Below are positions 52,708-60,027 of a DNA stretch of 64,000 bases, one piece after another. The position numbers were made by a program, and so were the translations under genes. The notes beneath the pieces were generated by a model that had not been told where the DNA came from, did no database searches, and worked only from the letters and a program-made list of their open reading frames with translations. Numbering within the stretch: position 1 is the first letter of the stretch; each line of letters opens with the position of its first letter. This DNA comes from JAJDXW01 sp965243335 (GTDB lineage Bacteria; Pseudomonadota; Gammaproteobacteria; HK1). The stretch lies in contig OZ251545.1 in the NCBI GenBank assembly GCA_965243335.1, positions 3,100,001-3,164,000 of the forward strand, given 5' to 3'.

Positions 52708-52812
52708 GTGAAGACGCAAGCCATCGACTACAGCGAGCTACGCTCAAGGGATCGGGTCCGCGCTGCTCCGGACGCGGACGAAGCTCCGGAGGAGGCGGGG
52801 AAGCCGTCATGA
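52708..52812 (+). CDS. 34-residue ORF coupled to the exonuclease gene
   Basis: GTG start after GGAGGGGCGGG. The product MKTQAIDYSELRSRDRVR... is polar and ends EEAGKPS. Its stop overlaps the next ATG (ATGA). The spacing and overlap suggest a leader peptide or small partner, but there is no recognised family. The DNA between the intron remnant and this ORF (52375-52707) shows nothing else. Confidence 0.3.
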   Translation: MKTQAIDYSELRSRDRVRAAPDADEAPEEAGKPS

Positions 52813-53600
52813 GCGCTCTGGCGGGTCTCCCGACGCCCGAGCCGGTGTTCCCAAGGCTCGCGGAAAACGTCATGAACAATCTGTTCGGAGCCGCGTCCGA
52901 CCTGCCGGCAATCGCCCCGCTCCTCGGCCTCGCCGTCCTCGTCGGCGTCCTCCTGCGCGTGGTGGGACGGCGGCGGCACGGCCGGGGACGGCGGCCGGAG
53001 GAGTCGCCCGGCCGGCCGTCGGCGGCGAGCGGCGCAGCGGCGCAGCGGCGGCGGCCGGCCCGGCCCGACGTCGCTGGCGAGTGGCGCGCCCTGCTGGACC
53101 GGACGGACGTGCTCATCGTCGATACCGAGACGAACGGGCGCGGGGACGGCGCAGAGGTGATCGAGGTCGCCGTCGTGGACACGACCGGACAGACCCGGTT
53201 CGAGTCCCTGGCGCTGCCCGAAGGGCGTATCCGGCGGCGCACGCACGGGCTGACCTTCGCCCGGCTCAAGGCCGAGGGCGCGCGCCCCTGGCCCCTCGTC
53301 CACCCCGATCTGGTCGCGGCGCTCGACGGGGCGGAGGCGGTGCTCGCGTGGAACTCGCCCTTCGACCTGCGGATACTGGTCCAGACCGCGCGCCGGCATG
53401 GGCTCGATATGCCGGCGCTTCCTTGGCGGGACCTGCTGGCGGACTACCGGCGCCATACCGGGGAGGCCCCCGCGCAGGGAGCCCACACCCTCGCCCGGGC
53501 GATCGAGCGCGAGAAGGTCCCCGTATCGGCGCCGGCGCATCGGGCAGGCGAGGACTGTCGGCGCACGCTGGCCGTCATGCGGGCGGTGGCCGGGCGATGA
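52809..53600 (+). CDS. membrane-anchored DnaQ-like 3'-5' exonuclease
   Basis: 263 residues. A hydrophobic helix at about 33-52 is followed by a basic linker (53-92) and a DEDDh exonuclease domain: VDTET (D105, E107), WNSPFDLRIL (D186), and HRAGED (H244, D249). The domain matches the proofreading/RNase T-type fold. An N-terminal membrane anchor is unusual for this family. The start overlaps the preceding stop (ATGA), and the stop overlaps the following ATG. It may degrade nucleic acid at the membrane, possibly in a defence or uptake context; that is a guess from the accessory neighbourhood. Confidence 0.78.
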   Translation: MSALAGLPTPEPVFPRLAENVMNNLFGAASDLPAIAPLLGLAVLVGVLLRVVGRRRHGRGRRPEESPGRPSAASGAAAQRRRPARPDVAGEWRALLDRTDVLIVDTETNGRGDGAEVIEVAVVDTTGQTRFESLALPEGRIRRRTHGLTFARLKAEGARPWPLVHPDLVAALDGAEAVLAWNSPFDLRILVQTARRHGLDMPALPWRDLLADYRRHTGEAPAQGAHTLARAIEREKVPVSAPAHRAGEDCRRTLAVMRAVAGR

Positions 53601-53737
53601 GCGCGCCGATGCGTTTCGAGGGCGGGGCGTGCGCCCCGAACATGGGAGGGTGGCGGCGCGCTGCGGTGGACGCACCGGTGACGCGCGGCCTCGACCGGGC
53701 GACGTGCGAGGCGCGCTGCGCGAGGCCCCGGCGATAA
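53597..53737 (+). CDS. 46-residue cysteine-containing ORF coupled to the exonuclease gene
   Basis: ATG overlaps the exonuclease stop as ATGA. The product MSAPMRFEGGACAPNMGGWR...LDRATCEARCARPRR has three cysteines and could be a truncated start of a longer gene. No family is recognised. The rest to 53878 holds nothing clear. Confidence 0.28.
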   Translation: MSAPMRFEGGACAPNMGGWRRAAVDAPVTRGLDRATCEARCARPRR

Positions 53738-53878
53738 GCGGCACCCGCGATGGGGAGCCGGTCGGCAGTGAGCTCGCGGGTCTTGTCCGAAAGCCGCGGG
53801 ATGAGCGGCCGGCGGGGCGCTGGATCGCAGGCGCCCGCGGCCTCGACGGCCGCTCCGGGGGGGAGCGGCTCCGATGGG

Positions 53879-54157
53879 TCAGTCGTCGGCGGACCCTCGT
53901 TCGTCGAGCCGCCCTTCGACGTGCGATTGCCGTTCGGCGAGGCGGTGCATCTCGGCCCGGTGCGCCGCCATCGCATCCTCGAACCGGTCCCGATGCGCCG
54001 CTGTCGCAGCCTCGAACCTGTCCCGGCCCGCCGCCATCACAGCCTCGAACCGGTCCATGCGCCGATCCCGTCGTGCGGCGGTGCGGATCGAGAGCCCGGC
54101 GAGGGCGGTCCCGACGGCGAGCACTGTCCCGATGATCGTGAGGGTGTCCCCATCCAT
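53879..54157 (-). CDS. small membrane-anchored coiled-coil protein
   Basis: 92 residues from ATG at 54157. A hydrophobic helix (about 5-24) is followed by RTAARRDRRMDRFEAVMAAG and three 11-residue units of the type RDRFEAATAAH, ending LAERQSHVEGRLDE. The units are encoded by near-identical 33-bp repeats. The layout (helix, undecad repeats, short polar tail) equals that of 14642-15037, although the sequences are not otherwise close. There is no assigned function; it may form a trimeric or tetrameric stalk at the inner membrane. Confidence 0.55.
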   Translation of the reverse strand: MDGDTLTIIGTVLAVGTALAGLSIRTAARRDRRMDRFEAVMAAGRDRFEAATAAHRDRFEDAMAAHRAEMHRLAERQSHVEGRLDERGSADD

Positions 54158-54677
54158 GCCGACAAGCGTAGCACCGTGAGCGCCCCGGCGTGCGCCGTCC
54201 GCGCCCGAAGGGAGCGGGCGAAGCTCGCCCTGCTGGGTCGAGCCTCGCCTTCGGGCGGTGGCGGCGGCCCGGGGGCGGTCCCTGACGGGCGCCGAGCTCG
54301 CGAACACAGGCGGCAAGCGCAAGACCGTCATGCAGGCGTCGCCCCGGTTCCGGGAGGAGCGCCGATGAGCGGCGCCCGCCACTGGACCCCGCCGAAGACG
54401 AGCTCGTGGGTCTCACCATCGCCCGGACCCGGGCGCGGTTCGCGTGCTCGCGGCGCGCTGCCGGCCGTCGTTCCGGGGGCCGGCGGAAGACGTGGGGGCG
54501 CGGGGCGTCGAGCCGGGAGAGGGGCGTCGATCGCGCGCCGCGCCGGCTGCGCCCAGACGCGCGGGCAATCGGGGGCTTGGTTCCGGCCGAAGCATCGGCC
54601 ACGCCAAGCGGCTTTGAAACATGAAGACGATCGGCCGGCGACGGCGCACAACGCCAGCATGACCATCCGGAGACGAC
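54158..54677. other. 520-nt gap without a supported gene
   Basis: GC-rich sequence with several overlapping but uncharacteristic open frames. The end (CATGACCATCCGGAGACGAC) contains the GGAGACGAC ribosome-binding site of the ParD gene. No repeat-family copy is present. Confidence 0.4.
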
Positions 54678-54956
54678 ATGGGAAACGTAAGAAAGACCAT
54701 CACACTGACCGATCAGCAGGATCAGTGGATCAAGGCACAAGCTGCGGCTGCCAACTTCGCCAACGACGGCGAATACATCCGAGAGCTGATCCGCCGCGAT
54801 CAGGAGCACTACAAGACCCTCAAGACCGCGATTCAGGAAGGGCTGGACAGCGGGGCGAGCGACAAGACCGTACCGACGATCATGGAGGAAGTCGAAGCTC
54901 GGCTTCGGACGACGGATCCCGCAGCGATGGATCCCTCAGCTGTTGGCAACCAATAG
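54678..54956 (+). CDS. parD: ParD family antitoxin (type II), apparently without its toxin
   Basis: 92 residues. RKTITLTDQQDQWIKAQ and the following helices (EYIRELIRRDQEHY) form the ribbon-helix-helix fold and dimer region of ParD/CopG-type antitoxins, which repress their own operon and bind a ParE toxin with the C-terminal part. ATG follows GGAGACGAC. The last codons (VGNQ) and the stop lie inside the first bases of duplication copy 2, and no parE follows. The duplication border probably removed or displaced the toxin gene and created a new C-terminus. GC content is lower than in the neighbours. Confidence 0.82.
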   Translation: MGNVRKTITLTDQQDQWIKAQAAAANFANDGEYIRELIRRDQEHYKTLKTAIQEGLDSGASDKTVPTIMEEVEARLRTTDPAAMDPSAVGNQ

Positions 54957-55214
54957 ACCTGTCCGGTTTTGTAGCACAGGGGTTGTCCGGTTATCGAGGC
55001 ATGTGCGCGGTGGGGTCTTCGCGCCGCCGGTAGCCACGCTTCCGGTCCGTGGGCGGCGGCTGCGGCGGTTCAGCCGTTACGGTCGGATCATGAGCGGTCC
55101 GAGATTCGGCGCTTGCCAAGCGCGCTGCCGGACGAGGTGGCGGCGGCGTTGGAAGCAGTTCGAGGCCGGGGACGGGACGACTACACGGCGCGTGCGCCGC
55201 CCTCCCCGACGGAT

Positions 55215-56252
55215 TCAGCGGGCGCGGACCAATCGCCGCAAGCGTGTCAGGAAGTCCTCCTCGCTTTCACAGGCCAGGGCGGCGGCCACCACCGTCTCCT
55301 CGGAAGATTCGTGGAACGCCGGCAGGTCGGCAGGAAAGCCCTCCGAGACCCCGATGCCGCGCGACCGCAGGATCTGGAGCGCCATTTTCGCACGGCCTCT
55401 CGCCTCGCCTTCCGCCAAGCCTTCGGCCCGACCCCTCGCTTCGCCTTCCTCCCGGCTCTCGCCGCGCAGGGAACGGAGCAGGGGGTCGTCGTCCGGCCCC
55501 GTCCCGTCGCGCTCCCCCAAGGTCCGCCCCAGACGCTCCAGCCGCGCGTGCGTCCACGCCGACGGCTCGACCTCGTTCAGCGCGTCGTGGATCGCCTCCG
55601 CCCGCCAGCCGGGAAACGCACGGCTCCGCGGCGACTTCCGGTAGACGCCCTCCTCCAGCAGGTGAATCGTCAGCCCCGGCAGGGTCCCCCGCGGGCGGCT
55701 CGGCGTGCGCCGCTCCGGCGCCTCCACCCATACCTCCGGGAACCCCCACGCCTCGTACAGCTTGAGCTTGCCCCGGCGAACGTCCGTCGTGTGGTCCACC
55801 TCCAGGACCACGTCCGGGTACGGATGCTCCCCCACCACCATCGCGCTCGACCCCAAAAGGTCCACCCGCGACGGGTACAGGTACACCGTCTGGTCCGCCT
55901 GCATGATGCGCCGGGGCCTGCCGCGTTCGTTGCGCACCAGCAGGTCCATCGAGCCGTAGCACTCGATGGGCGAGCCCCGCACCGCGCCGATGCGCTCGAC
56001 CAGACCGGCGAGACCGTGCGAGGGGCTCTCGTGGGTCGGGCTGGTCGGCTCGCTGACCATCCACGCGGTCCCGGACCTCGCGTCCCAGACCTCCAGCCGC
56101 CCCTCGTAGCGGAGCAGCTCCTGATACGACATGGGGACCGCCTTGCAGCCGGTGAACTCCAGCTCCGCAAGCGGCGGCTCCTCCGGCGGCGGCGGGCGCA
56201 GGGCAGCGCCCTTGCCGGTCTCCGTCCCCATCCTTTCACGCGACGTGGCCAT
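55215..56252 (-). CDS. Uma2 family endonuclease-like protein, copy 2
   Basis: 345 residues, near-identical to the 50987-51988 product along its length, including the Uma2 domain (VVLEVDHTTDVRRGKLKLYE) and the DLPAFHESSEE tail. The difference in length is a 12-residue expansion in the hinge (EARGRAEGLAEGEARGRAK), built from repeats of E-A/G-x-A-R-G-R-A. An ATG ATG pair at 56255/56252 follows GGAGGAAGGG. The second copy may have drifted in hinge length only, so both are probably functional or both decaying slowly. Confidence 0.82.
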   Translation of the reverse strand: MATSRERMGTETGKGAALRPPPPEEPPLAELEFTGCKAVPMSYQELLRYEGRLEVWDARSGTAWMVSEPTSPTHESPSHGLAGLVERIGAVRGSPIECYGSMDLLVRNERGRPRRIMQADQTVYLYPSRVDLLGSSAMVVGEHPYPDVVLEVDHTTDVRRGKLKLYEAWGFPEVWVEAPERRTPSRPRGTLPGLTIHLLEEGVYRKSPRSRAFPGWRAEAIHDALNEVEPSAWTHARLERLGRTLGERDGTGPDDDPLLRSLRGESREEGEARGRAEGLAEGEARGRAKMALQILRSRGIGVSEGFPADLPAFHESSEETVVAAALACESEEDFLTRLRRLVRAR

Positions 56253-56298
56253 CATCCCTTCCTCCATTCCGGCCCTGCGCGGGCATTGTACTCCGAGG

Positions 56299-56425
56299 CA
56301 GGCGCGCGGTGGGGAGCTTCGCCAAGCACACCTCTCGCGGGCGCTCGTGGGGACGTACCCGCGCAAGCGCCACCGTGGGGCGAAATCCGACGACCCACCC
56401 TTCGAACCGCCCCGATACCGTGGAG
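56299..56425 (+). repeat. empty family C repeat after Uma2 copy 2
   Basis: GCGCGCGGTGGGGAGCTTCG...GGGGACGTACCCGCGCAAGC...GTGGGGCGAAATCCGAC...TTCGAACCGCCCC. It lacks the nested family A hairpin, like 52036-52146, and here it is not interrupted by the intron. Confidence 0.7.
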
Positions 56426-56838
56426 AACACCCCGCAGGGGCAGTGAAGCTCGGGGCTCCGTCACGTAAGGCGGCCCGTCCCCGCAGGAGCGGGGAGACGG
56501 CTCGGGGCGAAGGACGTTCAAAGGCCGGGGCGAGTCAACCCTCCGCCCGCCCAATGGCCCATATCGGTATCGTAGGCGTTCGCTCCGCCTCGACCCTTGG
56601 GGGTTTTAGCCTCCAGGCCCCGCAATCCGCCACGGGGCGCGTATCGCTCCACCGGGCGTCCGTTCGGCTCCTTGGCGACAAGTGCGGGAGGCACGAGTCT
56701 CGCCGCGGCTCCTCTATCCGCCGCTTTCTCCGGAGCGCGCGACATTCAGGGCCAGCAGTTCGCCAAGCGCGTCCTGCCCCTCCGCGCCCCTGCGGCGGCC
56801 TCCCGGCCTTCTGCCGCAGTCGGCTGTGAGTCGATGGA
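56426..56838. other. 413-nt gap with one CRISPR-repeat-like palindrome
   Basis: 56488-56514 reads CGTCCCCGCAGGAGCGGGGA and looks like a type I CRISPR repeat, but it occurs only once. The stretch 56530-56620 is somewhat less GC-rich. No gene is evident. Confidence 0.4.
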
Positions 56839-57752
56839 TCAAGGGCTCGGAGGCAATGGTGCGTGCTCGGCTGCTTCCCACACGGGCCAGAACCACTTGG
56901 GCTGCTCCTGGAGCGTCTCGAGGTCCGGCGCCTCGCGCAGGTCGCCCGCCGGCTGGAATCGGCTGACAAGCACCACCTTGCTCCATGCGCCGTCCCGGCT
57001 CGTGGAGCGTATCGCCCCTTCGACCTCGCTCCTCCCGTCTGCCCCCAGGATGGTGTTCGGAGCAATCATCACCTCGTCGTCCAGCACGAGCCACCATCTG
57101 TCGTACCGTGCAGCTCGGCTGCCCCGCTTCTTCGCGTCCGCCACTCTCCGGGTCTTGTCGCGGATCGCCTTCGACATATCTTCAATGAGTGAGCTCACCA
57201 ACCAGCAGCCCTCATCGGTGGTGACGCCGAGGGCGCCGGGGCGGCGGGGGGCCGGCCCGTCCTCGTTCCCCGCGCGGATCAAGCCCAGCGAGATCCCCCT
57301 TCCCTGCCTGGCCTCCGGGTGCATGAGCTGAATTTCCAGGCGCGTCCCCGCTGGAACGTCCGACAGCAACGCCGTCTTCAACCGTTTCTTCCACCAAGCG
57401 TGCTCCTTCCTGGTCTTGGGGGGCTTCTGCTCTCGCGGGTCGTACTCCGCTTGAAGGATATGCCACCGTGGGGCGTTCTCGTCCCCGAGCACCTCGGTGA
57501 TGAAGTCGCGCAGCTTCCTGCCGAACGCGACTCGTTCGTGTTGCCCCATCCGTCGTTGTGGTGAAGGAGCGTCGCCTCCACTGCGACTTCCTCGCCAGCG
57601 TACTCGATCACGTAGTCCGGCGGGCCATCCTCGCGCTTGTCCCCCAGGAACCGGATGTTCTCCGCCCCGATCTGGCGGAGCCACTGCTCGGCAGTCCTCT
57701 CGCTCTCCTTGGGTTCGGACCGACCGCTTCGGTCAATCGTTCGGTGGTTCAT
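56839..57752 (-). pseudogene. nuclease-like gene with a single-base frameshift
   Basis: A roughly 304-residue product in two frames. The first 70 residues (MNHRTIDRSG...RTAEQWLRQIGAENIRFLGD, then GPPDYVIEY and EVAVEATLLHHNDGW) have a PD...(E)xE pattern resembling PD-(D/E)xK nucleases. The rest (ERVAFGRKLRDFITEVLGDE ... WEAAEHAPLPPSP) continues in the next frame. One extra base in the four-G run of the minus strand (CCCC at 57544-57547) joins them. So it is a recent inactivation or a sequence error. Lower GC than average. The family is not recognised. Confidence 0.65.
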
Positions 57753-57814
57753 CACTGAACAAATTTTAGTCTTGGGCGGTCGGGCGACAGGCGCTCCCGC
57801 ACCTCGCCTTCCGC

Positions 57815-58462
57815 TCATGCCCCCGATTCCGGGGCGTCGAATACCGCGGACACGTCAGCCGCGAAGCCTTCGAGCAGCGGAGACGCAGCCGACCCGCCGC
57901 GACCGAACGTCCCGTGCTCGACATACGCCTCTCCCGCGAGCGTGAGGACGGTGATCGTCTCGTCGCGCGGGTCGGCGATCCAGTACTCCGGGATGCCCCC
58001 CTCGGCGTAGTCCGCGCGTTTCTCGACCAGGTCCCGATCCGGGTCGTCCGGGCTCACCACCTCCACCACCAGGTCCGCGCCCAGCCAGTAACGATCCTGA
58101 CGGCGGGGGTCCGAACGGTTGCGGAGCATCAGCAGGTCGGGCTCGCGGAACTTGCCCTCGCGGATGCGCATCCGCAGCGCGGAGAACCTCACGACCCCGC
58201 CGCGCGGCTTGAGCCATTCGCGGAACAGGTCGTAGAGGAATGCGAGCACCGCCTGGTGCGCGTCGGTCGGCATGGGCAGCTCCTGGATATGCCCGTCGGT
58301 AAGCTCGACCGGACGGTTGCCGTGGTCGGTCAGCCACAGGTAGGCGTCGTCGCTCCAGCTCCCCTGGGACGGCAGGAGGTCACAGAGGAGGGAGGCGAGC
58401 GCCCGCGGTCGGGGATCCGGGGCGGTCGCCGTGCGTTCGGTGGCGGCCGTCATGGCCTTCAT
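57815..58462 (-). CDS. Uma2 family endonuclease-like protein
   Basis: 215 residues from ATG at 58462, a compact Uma2 (DUF820) protein without the C-terminal extension of the other two. Catalytic-type positions: EPDLLMLRN (D), LVVEVVSPDD (E), then RDLVEKRADYAEGGIPEYWIAD, the best-conserved block of the family. The end YVEHGTFGRGG...GFAADVSAVFDA is matched by the fragment at 14510-14611. It is upstream of and convergent with nothing; it shares strand with the frameshifted nuclease-like gene. Role unknown. Confidence 0.85.
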   Translation of the reverse strand: MKAMTAATERTATAPDPRPRALASLLCDLLPSQGSWSDDAYLWLTDHGNRPVELTDGHIQELPMPTDAHQAVLAFLYDLFREWLKPRGGVVRFSALRMRIREGKFREPDLLMLRNRSDPRRQDRYWLGADLVVEVVSPDDPDRDLVEKRADYAEGGIPEYWIADPRDETITVLTLAGEAYVEHGTFGRGGSAASPLLEGFAADVSAVFDAPESGA

Positions 58463-58908
58463 GGTAGCGCGTTTCCCGGGAGCCGGGCGCGCCGGCGGAA
58501 GGAGTTGGCGGCAGGAGCCGATCCGGTTTCGCGGCGCCCGGGGTTCCACCGCGCCGGGGCCGCAGGTGCGGGTCGATTCCGCAGCGCGAGATCGTGGGTC
58601 CCGGGCCGCTGGGAGGCGGGGGCGATCCGGAAGGGGATATGATCGGGCCGGCGGCAGGATGGCGCGAACGAGCGCGTTCCGGCGGGCAAACTCCGGCGCG
58701 GATCGGGCGGACGCGGCCCACCGCGCGCGCGCTGATCTCGCTCGGGCGCGCGCTCCTCGATGGGGCTCCGGGGCGGAGCGAGGCGGACGGACGCGGCCCG
58801 CCGCCGCCGGGGCGCAGGCGCCGGCCGGCGCGCCAGGGGCCGGACGGCGGGACCGGAATCACCCGATCCAGCGCGACCGGGCGCGGCGATTCGACACGGG
58901 AACGGACG
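58463..58908. other. 446-nt gap before the SDR gene
   Basis: GC-rich sequence without recognisable gene or repeat. A GATATGATC at about 58636-58644 (TATGAT) is a possible -10 element for the SDR-GMC-MFS genes; no convincing -35 element is seen. Confidence 0.3.
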
Positions 58909-59709
58909 ATGGGGCGAAGACTCGCGGACAAGGCGGCGGCGGTCATCGGCGGCGGCCAGCAGCCGGGGGAGACCATCGGCAACGGGCGGGCGGCCGCGAT
59001 CCTCTTCGCCCGCGAGGGGGCGCGGGTGCTCGTCGTCGACCGCGACCGGGATGCCGCCGCCGACACGGTGCAGGCCATCGAGGCCGAGGGCGGCGAGGCG
59101 TCCCCGTTCGAGGCGGACGTGACCCGGGAGGCCGACTGCGAGTCGGCGGTCGCGGCCTGCGTCGAGCGCTACGGCGGGATCGACGTACTCCACAACAACG
59201 TCGGCCGGTCGCAGGGGGATCGGGAGGCGTCCGCGCTCGGCGCCGACATGTGGGACGAGCTCCACGAGATCAACGTCAAGTCGTACTTCCTGTGCGCGAA
59301 GCACGCGGTCGCGCCGATGCGCGCGCGCGGGAGCGGGTCGATCATCAACGTCTCCTCGGTCGCCTCCACGGTCGTCTCGCCGACCGTCGCCTACAAGACC
59401 TCCAAGGCGGCGGTGAACGCCCTCACCCACCAGCTCGCCCTCGAGAACGCGCCCTACGGGGTCCGGGTCAACGCGATCCTCCCCGGGCTCATGGACACCC
59501 CGATGGCGATCGAGCGGCGCGCCCGCGAATGGAGCATGAGCCGCCGGGAGGTCCGCGAGCAGCGCGACGCCCGGGTGCCGCTCCGGCGGAAGATGGGGAC
59601 CGGGTGGGACGTCGGCCACGCCGCAGTCTTCCTCGCCTCCGACGAGGCCCGCTTCATCACCGGGGTTCTGCTGCCGGTGGACGGCGGGCAGAGCATCAAC
59701 ACCCCCTGA
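58909..59709 (+). CDS. SDR family NAD(P)-dependent oxidoreductase
   Basis: 266 residues. The nucleotide-binding loop reads GGGQQPGETIGNGRA, a variant of TGxxxGxG found in one SDR subgroup. D-V-T near residue 63 and NNVG (N in NNAG position) follow, and the catalytic set is S (NVSSVAS), Y and K (AYKTSK). The C-terminal GWDVGHAAVFLASDEARFITG and the VDGGQS end are canonical. ATG at 58909 follows CGGGAACGGACG. It is followed by GMC oxidoreductase and MFS genes on the same strand, probably one catabolic unit for an alcohol or polyol. Confidence 0.88.
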   Translation: MGRRLADKAAAVIGGGQQPGETIGNGRAAAILFAREGARVLVVDRDRDAAADTVQAIEAEGGEASPFEADVTREADCESAVAACVERYGGIDVLHNNVGRSQGDREASALGADMWDELHEINVKSYFLCAKHAVAPMRARGSGSIINVSSVASTVVSPTVAYKTSKAAVNALTHQLALENAPYGVRVNAILPGLMDTPMAIERRAREWSMSRREVREQRDARVPLRRKMGTGWDVGHAAVFLASDEARFITGVLLPVDGGQSINTP

Positions 59710-60027
59710 ACGCGCCGCACGCCCCCGCCGCACGGCTCGCCCGCGACTCCGGTGCGGAGGCCGGGATGGAACCGGAGATCGAACCCGAGGCGACACTCCC
59801 GATGGAGCCGGAGAAGGAGTCCGGGACGGCTCCCGGTGCGGGCTCCGGACTGGCGCCGGCCACCCGGTCGGAGTCTCCGGCCCGGCCCGAACCGGACTCC
59901 CCGGGGCGCCATCCTCTCTCGATCGAATCAGGTCCCCGCGCGAAGCGCGCCCCGGGAACGGCGCGTCCCCTGGATGCGGGCGTCTCGCCCGCACGGGCGG
60001 GCGCGGGCGGGCGCCGCCCCCCGAGCC
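59710..60027. other. 318-nt gap with low-complexity and family A repeat
   Basis: 59760-59850 consists of imperfect hexamers (GAACCGGAG, GGAGCCGGAG) that would encode Pro/Glu/Ser. 59968-59999 is a family A-like GCGGGCGTCTCGCCCGCAC unit. An open frame covers the region (MEPEIEPEATL...) but looks non-coding. Confidence 0.4.

Larger units (their letters stand above)
54943..56425. repeat. segmental duplication, copy 2
   Basis: Begins TTGGCAACCAATAGACCTG inside the ParD stop region and ends in a family C repeat. Same order as copy 1: TCCGGTTATCGAGGCA, a GTGCGCGGTGGGGTCTTCGC unit, the Uma2 gene on the minus strand, and an empty family C repeat. No terminal inverted repeats or transposase are visible. 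TGTCCGG occurs twice, 28 nt apart, near the left end in both copies. Confidence 0.85.

Noticed and set aside
54943..56425. Calling the duplicated Uma2 unit an insertion sequence
   Set aside because: There are no terminal inverted repeats, no target duplication that I can see, and no transposase.
56480..56520. CRISPR-repeat-like palindrome (CGTCCCCGCAGGAGCGGGGA)
   Set aside because: A single copy, with no spacer-repeat periodicity and no cas genes in the window.
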